NCBI RefSeq assembly: GCF_900129915.1
Contig: NZ_FQXH01000009.1
Location: 1 to 64,000, forward strand
DNA from: Tepidibacter thalassicus DSM 15285
Lineage (GTDB): Bacteria; Bacillota; Clostridia; Peptostreptococcales; Peptostreptococcaceae
Length of the DNA: 64,000 bases
Direction of reading: 5' to 3'
Of this stretch, positions 46,471 to 55,606 are shown one piece after another; positions within the stretch are counted from its first letter, which is position 1; each line of letters opens with the position of its first letter. The notes under the pieces are model-generated. The model searched no databases and was not told where the DNA came from. It saw nothing but the letters and a program-made list of their open reading frames with translations. The translations under genes were made by a program, and so were the position numbers.

Positions 46471-48249
46471 ATGAAAAAACTTATGACGGGAAATGAAGCT
46501 ATTGCGAGAGGATTTTATGAAGCAGGAGGAGTTGTAGCTTGTGCATATCCAGGAACACCTTCTACTGAAATACTTGAAAATATGGTTTTATATAAGGATG
46601 ATGTTTATTGTGAGTGGGCACCAAATGAGAAAGTAGCTTTAGAAGTAGCTATAGGTTCTTCTATTGCTGGTGCGAGATCTCTTGCTGCAATGAAGCATGT
46701 AGGAGTAAATGTTGCAGCAGATCCTATTATGACGTATGGATATACAGGAGTTAATGGAGGTCTTGTTTTAGTTTCAGCAGATGATCCTGGAATGCACTCA
46801 TCTCAAAATGAGCAAGATAATAGATATTATGCTAAATTTGCAAAAATAGCGATGATTGAACCAAGTGATTCTCAAGAGGCCAAGGATTTTATAAAGGATG
46901 CTCTTGAAATATCTGAAAAATTTGATACAGCAGTTCTTTTTAGGGTTAGTACAAGAATATGTCATTCCAAAACTCTTGTGGAATTTAATGATAGACAAGA
47001 TGTTGGTATTAAGCCTTATTCTAAAAATATATCAAAATTCGTTGCGACTCCTGGTAATGCTAGAAAACTTCATGTGGTAGTTGAGGATAAATTAAAAAAG
47101 CTTGAAGAGTTTAGTAATAATACTCATTTAAATAAAATTGAGTGGAATGACAAGAAAATAGGAATTATAACTTCTGGTATTTCTTATCAATATGCTAAAG
47201 AAGTATTTGGGAAAAGTGCTTCGTATTTAAAACTTGGATTTACTCATCCTCTTCCATTTAAAAAAATAGAAGAGTTTGCAAGTCAGGTAGAAATTTTATA
47301 TGTAATAGAAGAATTAGAACCGTATATAGAAGAACAATTAAAATCAAGGGGAATTAGTTGTATAGGAAAAGAAAAAATACCTAGAATAGGAGAACTCAAT
47401 CCGGATATAATAGCGAGTTCATTATTGGGTATGGAAAGCGAAGTTGCAAGTAGTGTAGAAATTTTAAAAGATGATATTATATCAAGACCTCCTACTTTAT
47501 GTGCAGGATGTCCTCACAGAGGATTATTTTATGTATTATCTAAAAAGAAAAATATAATGATTACTGGAGATATTGGATGTTATACATTAGGATCTTCTGA
47601 ACCATTAAATGCCATGGATACTTGTATTTGTATGGGGGCTTCTATTAGTTCAGGCCATGGCGCTCAAAAGGTATTTAATATAAATAATGAAGATAAGAAA
47701 GTAGTAAGTGTGATAGGAGATTCTACATTTTTTCATACAGGAATTTCTAGTTTAATTGATGTGGTATACAATAAAGGAAATTCAGTTACAGTTATACTCG
47801 ATAATAGAATAACTGGAATGACTGGACATCAGGAAAATCCGGGAACAGGGTATACTTTGATGGGAGAAAAAACTATTGCAATAGATATTCCAAATCTATG
47901 TAAAGCAATAGGCGTGAATAATGTAAGGGTGGTAAATCCTCTTAATTTAGAAGAAACAGAAGATGCTGTAAATGAAGCACTTAAGTCAAATGAACCATTT
48001 GTAATAGTTACTAAATGGCCTTGTGTACTTAAAAAATTAAGTAAAGAAGATAAAGAACAATTTGATATTAATATAAAACCATTTAAAGTGAATGAGCAAA
48101 AATGTAAAAAGTGTAAAATGTGTTTAAAATCAGGATGTCCTGCTATATCACTTGAAGATACAGTGAAAATAGATCCGACTATGTGTGTCGGTTGCAGCGT
48201 ATGTTCTCAAATTTGTCCATTTGATGCTATAGAAAGGGTAGGTGAATAA
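46471..48249 (+). CDS. iorA: Indolepyruvate:ferredoxin oxidoreductase alpha subunit (IorA)
   Basis: Oxidatively decarboxylates aryl-pyruvates to aryl-acetyl-CoA, reducing ferredoxin. The 592-residue protein starts MTGNEAIARGFYEAGG, carries the thiamine-diphosphate region GDIGCYTLGSSEPLN and GDSTFFHTG, and ends in two 4Fe-4S sites (CKKCKMCLKSGCP, CVGCSVCSQICPFDAIE). It starts directly after the aminotransferase stop, using the GGGGGAGAG inside that gene. Confidence 0.95.
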   Translation: MKKLMTGNEAIARGFYEAGGVVACAYPGTPSTEILENMVLYKDDVYCEWAPNEKVALEVAIGSSIAGARSLAAMKHVGVNVAADPIMTYGYTGVNGGLVLVSADDPGMHSSQNEQDNRYYAKFAKIAMIEPSDSQEAKDFIKDALEISEKFDTAVLFRVSTRICHSKTLVEFNDRQDVGIKPYSKNISKFVATPGNARKLHVVVEDKLKKLEEFSNNTHLNKIEWNDKKIGIITSGISYQYAKEVFGKSASYLKLGFTHPLPFKKIEEFASQVEILYVIEELEPYIEEQLKSRGISCIGKEKIPRIGELNPDIIASSLLGMESEVASSVEILKDDIISRPPTLCAGCPHRGLFYVLSKKKNIMITGDIGCYTLGSSEPLNAMDTCICMGASISSGHGAQKVFNINNEDKKVVSVIGDSTFFHTGISSLIDVVYNKGNSVTVILDNRITGMTGHQENPGTGYTLMGEKTIAIDIPNLCKAIGVNNVRVVNPLNLEETEDAVNEALKSNEPFVIVTKWPCVLKKLSKEDKEQFDINIKPFKVNEQKCKKCKMCLKSGCPAISLEDTVKIDPTMCVGCSVCSQICPFDAIERVGE

Positions 48250-48251
48250 TA

Positions 48252-48839
48252 ATGAACAAAGTAAAAAATATTCTATTAGTAGGAGTTGGAGGACAAGGAA
48301 TAATATTAGCTTCTAAGGTATTATCAAGTGGATTAATAGATGCAGGATATGATGTTAAAATGTCAGAGGTTCACGGTATGGCTCAAAGAGGAGGGAGTGT
48401 TACAACTCAGGTTAGATATGGAGAAAAAGTATACTCTCCTATAATAGGAAAAGGTCAAGCTGATGTTATTGTAGCTTTTGAAAAAGTAGAAGTATTAAGA
48501 TGGCTTGAGTATTTAAAATCAGATGGGAAAATAGTAGTAAATGACTATAAAATACCGTCAGCTACTGTTCTTTCGGGAAAAGAAAAATATCCGGAAAAAG
48601 TAATTGAAAAGTTAAAAGAAAGATTTGATAATATAACTGTTGTAAATGCAGCTGATGAAGCTGTTAAACTTGGGAACATAAAAGCTCAAAATATAATAAT
48701 GCTTGGTTGTCTTATAAAAGCACTGGGATTAAATGATATAGATTGGAATAAAGCTGTAAGGGAAAATGTAAAAGAAAAATTTGTAGATTTAAATATAAAA
48801 GCAATTGAAAAAGGAATGGAGTTATATTTACATATTTAA
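48252..48839 (+). CDS. iorB: Indolepyruvate:ferredoxin oxidoreductase beta subunit (IorB)
   Basis: Partner of IorA. 195 residues with the gamma-domain opening ILLVGVGGQGIILASKVL and VHGMAQRGGSVTTQVRYG. It begins 2 bases after iorA and ends the operon before a terminator. Confidence 0.95.
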   Translation: MNKVKNILLVGVGGQGIILASKVLSSGLIDAGYDVKMSEVHGMAQRGGSVTTQVRYGEKVYSPIIGKGQADVIVAFEKVEVLRWLEYLKSDGKIVVNDYKIPSATVLSGKEKYPEKVIEKLKERFDNITVVNAADEAVKLGNIKAQNIIMLGCLIKALGLNDIDWNKAVRENVKEKFVDLNIKAIEKGMELYLHI

Positions 48840-48847
48840 TGATAATT

Positions 48848-48878
48848 AAGTCTGGAGAAATCCAGACTTTTATTGTGT
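48848..48878 (+). terminator. Terminator after iorB
   Basis: AAGTCTGG pairs with CCAGACTT, followed by TTATTGTGTTTT. Confidence 0.8.
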
Positions 48879-48987
48879 TTTATCATAAAAATTAAATTTT
48901 ATGCTTTTTTTTACAAATTTAGACATTGGTTTTGTATATAATTATAAAAGTGTTGTGAAAATCTAATAATGAGTAGGAGTTGAATAT

Positions 48988-49578
48988 ATGATAGAGAATT
49001 CAAATATTAAGAGAAAAAGATTAATAGAGAGTTTAAATAGAGTTGACTTTAAACTAGTATCAACTGACAATCATCCTATACTAAAAATTAAAAAAGAAAT
49101 AGTTGAAAAGGTATATCAAGATGAAAATGATTTTAGAGTTAAGTGTTTTGAATTTGGAGAAAATTTTATAGAAATATTGAGAAAAGAGAAATTTGATAAT
49201 ATATTTGTACAAGCTTTATTTTATACAGAGCCTTTAGTGAATTTTTTTGAAGATAAATATGTTGATTATGAGTGTATTATAAATGACCGTTATTATGAAA
49301 TAAAAACAGATGAGAAAGATATAAAAGATATTTTTATAGATCAGTTTGAACTTGGAGGTGCTATGAAAGCTTTAAATCTAATGGGAAAAGAGGCCGTGGA
49401 ACTTTCAGAAAGGTTTTATAAAGTTATTAGTGAAAATACAAATTCAGAGGTATATTTGTATTATACACAAGAGTTATGGAATGATTATTTCTTTGGAGTA
49501 TCATGGGATAGGACGTATATAATAGTAAATATTACTACGAGAAAACTGTGGGTTATGTGCTTTACAGATACAGATTAA
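48988..49578 (+). CDS. Unknown protein, tandem copy 1
   Basis: A 196-residue cytoplasmic protein with no signal peptide or membrane segment. I do not recognise the family. It begins MIENSNIKRKRLIESLN and ends in a conserved segment YFFGVSWDRTYIIVNITTRK. Acidic and rich in aromatic residues, it is of the size and style of some immunity or SUKH-like proteins, but that is only an impression. ATG 48988 follows AGGAG; a -10-like TATAAT is at 48937-48942. A terminator separates it from copy 2. Confidence 0.75.
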   Translation: MIENSNIKRKRLIESLNRVDFKLVSTDNHPILKIKKEIVEKVYQDENDFRVKCFEFGENFIEILRKEKFDNIFVQALFYTEPLVNFFEDKYVDYECIINDRYYEIKTDEKDIKDIFIDQFELGGAMKALNLMGKEAVELSERFYKVISENTNSEVYLYYTQELWNDYFFGVSWDRTYIIVNITTRKLWVMCFTDTD

Positions 49579-49596
49579 AGTAATTAATATGAAAAT

Positions 49597-49652
49597 GGAG
49601 TTTTATAAATAAATTTGAAGTTTACACAAATTTATTTATAGACTCCTTTTTT
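49597..49652 (+). terminator. Terminator between the tandem copies
   Basis: GGAGTTTTATAAATAAATTTG pairs with CAAATTTATTTATAGACTCC (one mismatch) and runs into TTTTTT. Confidence 0.85.
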
Positions 49653-49695
49653 AAATAGAGATGTATTAAACTGAATATACAAAGGAGTTGAATAT

Positions 49696-50280
49696 ATGAT
49701 AGAGAATTCAAATATTAAGAGAAAAAGATTAATAGAGAGTTTAAATAGTGTTGACTTTAAACTAGTATCAATTGACAATCATCCTATATTAAAAATTAAA
49801 GAAGAACTAGTTGAAAAGGTATATCAAAATGAAGATCAAGTTAGAATTAAATGTTTTGAATTTGGAGAAAATTTTATAAAAATATTGAGAAAAGAGAAAT
49901 TCGATAATATATTTGTACAAGCTTTATTTCATACAGAGCCTTTAGTGAATTTTTTTGAAAATAAATATGTTGATTATGAACATATAAATGAATGTTATTA
50001 TGAAATAAAAACAAATGAGAAAGATATAAAAGACACTTTTATACATCATTTTGAAGTTGGAGGTGCTAGGAAATTTATAGAAACAGAAGAAGAGTCTATA
50101 GAGCTTTCTAAAAGATTGTATAATGTTATTTGTGAGAATATAAATTCAGATTTATATCTTTATTTCACACCAGGAGTGTGGAATGATTATTTCTTTGGTA
50201 TAGCCTGGGATAGGACGTATATAATAGTAAATATTACTACGAGAAAACTGTGGGTTATGTGCTTTACAGATACAGATTAA
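49696..50280 (+). CDS. Unknown protein, tandem copy 2
   Basis: A 194-residue paralogue of the preceding gene, nearly identical over the first about 15 and the last about 25 residues and diverged in between. Replacements cluster in residues 110-150. No domain is recognised. ATG 49696 follows AAGGAG. A hairpin TAGTTAATAAA/TTATTAACTA at 50283-50308 lies after the stop without a T run. Confidence 0.75.
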   Translation: MIENSNIKRKRLIESLNSVDFKLVSIDNHPILKIKEELVEKVYQNEDQVRIKCFEFGENFIKILRKEKFDNIFVQALFHTEPLVNFFENKYVDYEHINECYYEIKTNEKDIKDTFIHHFEVGGARKFIETEEESIELSKRLYNVICENINSDLYLYFTPGVWNDYFFGIAWDRTYIIVNITTRKLWVMCFTDTD

Positions 50281-50427
50281 AGTAGTTAATAAAGTTATAT
50301 TTATTAACTACAGAGAGTTTGAGAAAATGAAGCTATTTATGATAAAATTATCTTAATTATGTATAGACAATTTATTTTTGGTTATTGAATAAATATATTG
50401 GTATTAAAATATAGGGGAAGATGAGAT

Positions 50428-51786
50428 ATGATTAATAGTATTTTTAAGGATAATAAATTTTATAAAAATATGCTTTTACTGGCAATCCCTATTGCTCTTC
50501 AAAATTTAATAACATCATCACTTAATATGATAGATACAGTTATGATAGGAAAACTTGGAGAAAATCAAATTGCATCAGTTGGAATTGCGAATCAAGTATT
50601 TTTCTTGTATGTTATCATAATATTTGGAATTAACAGTGGAGCTTCTATGTTTATTTCTCAGTTTTGGGGCAAAAAAGATATAGATAATATAAGAAAAACT
50701 CTTTCAATATCAATTACGTCAGGATTAATATTGAGTTTAATATTTTTAACTTTAGTATTATTTGGTTCAGATATTATAATAAATATTTTTACAAGGGATA
50801 AGGAAGTAGTTGATTTTGCAAGAAGATATTTAAAAATAGTATGTATAAGTTATCCTATTACAGCTATAAGCTTTGCATATGGTTTTAGCTGTAGGAGCAT
50901 TAACAGAGCTGTGCTTCCTATGATTGTAAGTGCTATTTGTATATTTATAAATGCATCGCTTAATTATATGTTGATATTTGGAAATTTTGGATTTCATCAA
51001 ATGGGTGTAGTAGGAGCTGCTCTTGCTACTCTTATATCAAGAACTATAGAAATGGCAATTATTTTAGTATATGTATATAAAAAAGATCATCCTTTAAAGG
51101 TTAGTATAGATGATTTTAAGAGCGTATCAATTAATTTTATAAAAACTGTATTAAAAAAATCAACACCTGTAATATTAAATGATGCATTTTGGGCTCTTGG
51201 AATGGTAATGTATTCTATAGCATATGCTAAAGTTGGGACTAGAGCAATTGCAGCAACTCAAATTTCAAATACAATTCAAAACTTTTTTATGGTAGTTTCA
51301 ATGGGACTTGCAAATGCTTGTGCAGTTATGCTTGGAAATGAAATAGGAGCAAATAATGAAGATACTGCAGTTGAATATTCTAAGAAGTTTTCAATATTAG
51401 GATTTGCAACTGGAGGATTAGTAGGGTTAATATTATATTTATTAATTCCGTTAATATTATCTGTATTTAATATTTCAACAGATTTATATAAAGATGTAGC
51501 TAAAATATTAATTATACTTTCTATATTTATGAGTTTAAAAACTTATAATGTAATATTAATAGTAGGTATATTAAGAAGTGGAGGAGACAACAAATTTTCA
51601 CTATATTTGGAAATGGGGTCTGTTTGGCTTATTGGGGTTCCACTTGCATTTTTAGGAGCATTTCTTAAATATCCTATATATGTAATTGTATTTTTGGTAT
51701 ACTGTGAAGAAATAGTTAAGGGAATTATCGGATTTTTGAGAGTTGCATCTAAAAAATGGGTTAATAATATAGTAGCGCAAATATAG
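50428..51786 (+). CDS. MATE-family efflux protein
   Basis: Twelve-segment exporter of 452 residues driven by Na+ or H+. The opening LAIPIALQNLITSSLNMIDTVMIGKLG is the classic MATE first repeat (region near residues 14-40), and a second half follows. ATG 50428 follows GGGGAAG. Monocistronic with a terminator. Substrate unknown. Confidence 0.9.
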   Translation: MINSIFKDNKFYKNMLLLAIPIALQNLITSSLNMIDTVMIGKLGENQIASVGIANQVFFLYVIIIFGINSGASMFISQFWGKKDIDNIRKTLSISITSGLILSLIFLTLVLFGSDIIINIFTRDKEVVDFARRYLKIVCISYPITAISFAYGFSCRSINRAVLPMIVSAICIFINASLNYMLIFGNFGFHQMGVVGAALATLISRTIEMAIILVYVYKKDHPLKVSIDDFKSVSINFIKTVLKKSTPVILNDAFWALGMVMYSIAYAKVGTRAIAATQISNTIQNFFMVVSMGLANACAVMLGNEIGANNEDTAVEYSKKFSILGFATGGLVGLILYLLIPLILSVFNISTDLYKDVAKILIILSIFMSLKTYNVILIVGILRSGGDNKFSLYLEMGSVWLIGVPLAFLGAFLKYPIYVIVFLVYCEEIVKGIIGFLRVASKKWVNNIVAQI

Positions 51787-51818
51787 ACTTTTGACATTAT
51801 GTCAGGTCTATATTTTTT
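51781..51818 (+). terminator. Terminator after the first MATE gene
   Basis: ATATAGAC pairs with GTCTATAT and encloses a second stem TGACATTATGTCA; TTTTTT follows. Confidence 0.85.
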
Positions 51819-51835
51819 GTGCAAATATAAACTAC

Positions 51836-51899
51836 TTGACTAACTAAGTTTTAAAAGTTATAATGAATTTAAATTCATATTAAGTGAACTTGAATTCAT
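51836..51899 (+). promoter_or_regulatory. Promoter and operator of the TetR-type gene
   Basis: TTGACT (51836-51841), 17 bases, TATAAT (51859-51864). The perfect palindrome ATGAATTTAAATTCAT (51863-51878) overlaps the -10, and a related AGTGAACTTGAATTCAT (51883-51899) follows. Together they look like a double operator for self-repression by the adjacent regulator. Confidence 0.65.
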
Positions 51900-51918
51900 A
51901 AAAAGGAGATGTAAGAGA

Positions 51919-52488
51919 ATGCCTAAGATTATAAAGGATTTAGAAAATAAAATATTTAATAGTGCAATAGATTTGTTTGGAGAGTATGGTTATAAGAAAG
52001 TTGACATGAAGTTAATTGCTAAAAAAGTAGGTATTGCTGTTGGAACTTTATATAATTATTATCCTAATAAAAAAGAACTTTATATAGATGTTTTTAAAAA
52101 AAGTTGGCAGGAGACATTTTATAAACTTGATAGTATTATAAATGAAAAATCTGATATTAAAGAAAAGATAAGAAAATATATAGATACATTATATAATGAG
52201 ATATTGAGAAGAAAAGGACTAGGTGGAGAATTAATTAAAGAAAATGTATTTAGAGATGATGAAAAAGATGAACTTTTATATGTAAAAAGAGATTTATTAA
52301 AAAAAATAGAGGGATTAATAAAAGAAGTGAAAGAAGATATAGGGCTTAAATTAGAAGATGGAATGGAAAGTAGATTAGCTGAAACAATATTTATACTCAT
52401 ACTTAAAATTATGCTAGAACATCCAGATGAAAAAGAAAAAAATATTAAATTTATTATTGAACTTATAGAGTGTACCTATGGTAAATAG
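51919..52488 (+). CDS. TetR-family transcriptional regulator
   Basis: A 189-residue repressor with an N-terminal helix-turn-helix (FGEYGYKKVDMKLIAKKVGIAVGTLYNYYPNKKELY region, residues about 17-51) and a variable ligand domain. ATG 51919 follows AAAAGGAGATG. It lies 34 bases upstream of the second MATE gene and probably controls it together with itself. Confidence 0.92.
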   Translation: MPKIIKDLENKIFNSAIDLFGEYGYKKVDMKLIAKKVGIAVGTLYNYYPNKKELYIDVFKKSWQETFYKLDSIINEKSDIKEKIRKYIDTLYNEILRRKGLGGELIKENVFRDDEKDELLYVKRDLLKKIEGLIKEVKEDIGLKLEDGMESRLAETIFILILKIMLEHPDEKEKNIKFIIELIECTYGK

Positions 52489-52522
52489 ATTATTGACATA
52501 ATTTAATTAGGAGGGTAAAAAA

Positions 52523-53905
52523 ATGAGAGATCAAAGAGCAAAAATGATGGGAGAAGAAAAAATAGGAAGTGTTTTAACAAGGCTTGCTATACCAGGAATT
52601 ATTGCTATGCTTATTAATGCAGTTTATAACATAATAGATACTATGTTTGTGGGGATGCTTAATAATACAAGTGCTATTGGTGCTGTTTCTGTAGTATTCC
52701 CAATGTTTATGCTAATAGCAGCAATGGGGCAGATGTTTGGTGTGGGTTCAGGTTCGTATATTTCAAGATTGCTAGGAGAAAAAAATAAAGAACAAGCTGA
52801 TAAAACGACATCTACAACATTTTTTACAAGTGTAATTTTTAGTATTATTTTCACAATTATAGGAGTGATTTTTCTTGAGCAGTTTCTTGTATTGTTTGGA
52901 GCTACTGATACAATACTGTTTTATGCAAAAGATTATGCAAAAATATTAGTGTTTGGATCTACTTTTACAATTTGCAATATGACGCTTAATAATATGATTA
53001 GAGCAGAAGGTAATGCAAAATATAGTATGATTGCAATAAGTTTAGGAGCTTTAATAAATATTATTTTAGATCCAATTTTAATGTTTAGTTTTAATATGGG
53101 TATAAAAGGGGCAGCTTTAGCTACAGTATTAGCTCAGATGATATCTTTTATATATCTTATTAGTTATTTTATTTTAGGAAAAAGTTATATAAAAATATCT
53201 ATCAAGCATTTTAAACCTTCAAAAGATATATATAGTGAGATATTAAAAATTGGTGCTGCTACATTTGCAAGACAATCTCTTGCAAGTTTATCTTTAGGTT
53301 TAATAAATGTAGCTGCTAAGCCATATGGAGATGCTGCTGTTGCTGCCATGGGGATTAGTCTTAGAATACTTTCTATAGGAATATATGTTGTGTTTGGATA
53401 TAATCAAGGATTTCAACCTATTGCGGGATATAATTATGGAGCTAAAAAATACGATCGTTTATTTGAAGCTATAAAAATATCTCTTAAAACTACAACTATA
53501 TTTACGGCTATTGTTACAGTAGTTTTTATAGTGTTTGCTAAGGAAATAACTTCGGTATTTACTATTGATCCAGAAGTTATTGATATAGGAGCTAAAACAT
53601 TAAAAACGATATGTTTATTATTTCCGTTATTTGGATTTCAACAAGTTTACGCTTCATTATTTCAAGGATTGGGAAGGGGAAAAGAGTCATTTATTTTATC
53701 AGCTTCAAGGCAAGGTATATTTTTAATACCATCAATTGTAATATTGCCTAAATTTTGGGGGCTATATGGTGTAATTTTTAGTCAAGTTGTAGCAGATTTT
53801 TTTACTATAATGGTTACTGGTGTGCTTGCTTTGAAATTAAATAAGAGCTTAAAGGAGGAAGAAATTAATAGTATTAAAATAAAAGATAAATTAGGATATG
53901 AATAA
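52523..53905 (+). CDS. MATE-family efflux protein, TetR-linked
   Basis: A 460-residue twelve-segment exporter, with LAIPGIIAMLINAVYNIIDTMFVG near residues 18-40 and GYNQGFQPIAGYNYGAKKYDR in the second half, a pattern of the NorM/MepA-like group. ATG 52523 follows AGGAGGG. It probably forms an operon with the TetR gene. It is only distantly similar to the MATE protein at 50428. Confidence 0.9.
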   Translation: MRDQRAKMMGEEKIGSVLTRLAIPGIIAMLINAVYNIIDTMFVGMLNNTSAIGAVSVVFPMFMLIAAMGQMFGVGSGSYISRLLGEKNKEQADKTTSTTFFTSVIFSIIFTIIGVIFLEQFLVLFGATDTILFYAKDYAKILVFGSTFTICNMTLNNMIRAEGNAKYSMIAISLGALINIILDPILMFSFNMGIKGAALATVLAQMISFIYLISYFILGKSYIKISIKHFKPSKDIYSEILKIGAATFARQSLASLSLGLINVAAKPYGDAAVAAMGISLRILSIGIYVVFGYNQGFQPIAGYNYGAKKYDRLFEAIKISLKTTTIFTAIVTVVFIVFAKEITSVFTIDPEVIDIGAKTLKTICLLFPLFGFQQVYASLFQGLGRGKESFILSASRQGIFLIPSIVILPKFWGLYGVIFSQVVADFFTIMVTGVLALKLNKSLKEEEINSIKIKDKLGYE

Positions 53906-53965
53906 AAAATAATTTTATATAAATATAAAATTATTCAAAAAATTAAATATTTTTCAAAAAACATA

Positions 53966-53994
53966 TTGACAATATTTTGCTATGATAATATAAT
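53966..53994 (+). promoter_or_regulatory. Consensus promoter of the ilv operon
   Basis: TTGACA (53966-53971), 17 bases, TATAAT (53989-53994). Transcription would start near 54001, just before the T-box leader. Confidence 0.85.
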
Positions 53995-54013
53995 TTTTTA
54001 CAACATAAAAAAT

Positions 54014-54312
54014 TAATGTGTAAAGGCTAAGACGGAGACAAAAACATTCATCTATTAACTACAGAGAGCCAACGTTTGCTGAGAGTTGGTGTTAATAAGA
54101 ATGTATAATGATCACTCCAGAGCTCCTGAGTTGAAAGATTTTAGTCGAGTAAATGAAGGCGGTTACCACCGTTATATGGTTAGGGTTCACGTTAAGTCGA
54201 CCTGAAAAAAAGAGGTAGCTATGTTTTTGCTGCAAATAGAGTGGTACCGCGAAAGTAATCTTTCGTCTCTATGGATATGTGTATATTTATAGAGATGAAA
54301 GATTTTTTTATT
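54014..54312 (+). promoter_or_regulatory. T-box riboswitch, isoleucine specific
   Basis: About 300 bases of leader with the stem I motifs AGAGAGCC and GCTGAGAG, and the T-box core AGAGTGGTACCGCG (54238-54251). A terminator AATCTTTCGTCTCTAT/ATAGAGATGAAAGATT (54257-54304) with a T run follows. The likely specifier codon is ATC at 54111-54113 (followed by A), reading isoleucine, which agrees with the ilv genes downstream. Uncharged tRNA-Ile would favour antitermination. Confidence 0.92.
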
Positions 54313-54358
54313 TTAATAAACATGTTCAGAATATTTTAAATATACAGAGAGGAAAGGG

Positions 54359-54589
54359 ATGAATATGGAAAATAGAGTTTATGCGAGATTAAATCAAGGG
54401 ATAGATAGTTTTATAAGGGTTGCAAGTGTTTTGAGAAGAAAAGAATTTAATGTAAAAGAGATTAATATGATATCTGAAGATAGTTTTATTAATTTAGATA
54501 TTGTGTTAGAAGATGAAGGTTATTTAGTTAATAAAATGGTAAATCAGATATCAAAATTAGTAGATGTAAAAGAGATAAGAGTATTATAG
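54359..54589 (+). CDS. ilvN: Acetolactate synthase small subunit, short ACT-domain form
   Basis: Regulatory subunit of acetolactate synthase. Only 76 residues, a single ACT domain like the short IlvM/IlvN forms, with none of the extra C-terminal domain of IlvH. ATG 54359 follows AGAGAGG; a second ATG two codons later is possible. It leads ilvN-C-D-B, whereas the catalytic subunit is last. Confidence 0.8.
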   Translation: MNMENRVYARLNQGIDSFIRVASVLRRKEFNVKEINMISEDSFINLDIVLEDEGYLVNKMVNQISKLVDVKEIRVL

Positions 54590-54603
54590 GGAGGGAATTG
54601 AAA

Positions 54604-55596
54604 ATGGCAAAAATGTATTATGAAAAGGATGTAAATTTAGGTATATTAAAGGATAAAAAAGTAGCAATTTTAGGATATGGAAGTCAAGGTCATGCCCATG
54701 CACTTAATTTAAAAGATAGTGGGATAGATGTGGTAGTTGGACTATATGAAGGAAGTAAATCTTGGGATAAAGTAATAGAAGATGGTCTGAGTGTTATGAG
54801 TGTAGAAGATGCAGTAAGAGAGAGTGATGTTATTATGATGCTCATTCCTGATACTAAGCAAAAGAGAGTGTTTGATGAAAAAGTAAAACCTAATTTAAAA
54901 GAAGGAGATGTGCTTGCATTTGCTCATGGATTTAATATTCATTTTAATCAAATAATTCCACCTAAAAATATAGATGTTTTCATGGTTGCTCCAAAAGGAC
55001 CTGGACACTTAGTGAGGAGAGTTTATAAAGAAGGTAAAGGAGTACCTGCGTTATTTGCAGTTTATCAGGATTATACATCAAAGGCAAAAGAATTATCTCT
55101 TGCATATGCAAGTGGAATTGGAGCTACGAGAGCAGGAGTGTTAGAAACAACTTTTAAAGAAGAAACAGAAACAGATTTATTTGGAGAACAAGCTGTGCTT
55201 TGTGGGGGAGTAACAGAGCTTATTAAAGCGGGATTTGATACTTTGGTAAAAGCAGGATATCAAAAAGAAGTTGCGTATTTTGAATGTCTTCATGAAATGA
55301 AATTGATTGTAGATTTGCTTTATGAAGGTGGATTTGAAAAAATGAGGGATAGTATAAGTGATACAGCAGAATATGGAGATTATATGGTTGGAAGAAGAAT
55401 TATAAATGAAGATACTAGAAAAGAAATGGAAAATATTCTTGAAGAAATTCAAAATGGAAAATTTGCTAAGGACTGGATAATGGAAAATGAAATAAATAGA
55501 CCTGTATTTAATTCTTTTAGAAATAATGAATTGAATCATCCAATTGTTGAAGTAGGTAAAAAATTAAGAAAAATGATGTCGTGGATAAATGATTAG
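54604..55596 (+). CDS. ilvC: Ketol-acid reductoisomerase
   Basis: NADPH-dependent second step of isoleucine/valine synthesis. 330 residues, the class I length. The cofactor motif is [13 protein letters not shown] near residue 23 and the Mg2+ site is in [19 protein letters not shown] (residues about 184-202). ATG 54604 follows GGGAGGG; an upstream TTG is less likely. Confidence 0.96.
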   Translation: MAKMYYEKDVNLGILKDKKVAILGYGSQGHAHALNLKDSGIDVVVGLYEGSKSWDKVIEDGLSVMSVEDAVRESDVIMMLIPDTKQKRVFDEKVKPNLKEGDVLAFAHGFNIHFNQIIPPKNIDVFMVAPKGPGHLVRRVYKEGKGVPALFAVYQDYTSKAKELSLAYASGIGATRAGVLETTFKEETETDLFGEQAVLCGGVTELIKAGFDTLVKAGYQKEVAYFECLHEMKLIVDLLYEGGFEKMRDSISDTAEYGDYMVGRRIINEDTRKEMENILEEIQNGKFAKDWIMENEINRPVFNSFRNNELNHPIVEVGKKLRKMMSWIND

Positions 55597-55606
55597 GAGG
55601 ATTAAA

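Larger units (their letters stand above)
48974..50280 (+). repeat. Tandem gene duplication, 708-base period
   Basis: Two copies (48974-49578 and 49683-50280) begin with the same AGGAGTTGAATATATG start region and end with the same block of about 80 bases that includes TGGGTTATGTGCTTTACAGA. The middle parts differ by many substitutions and a few small insertions or deletions, so the ends are better conserved than the centre. Confidence 0.9.
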
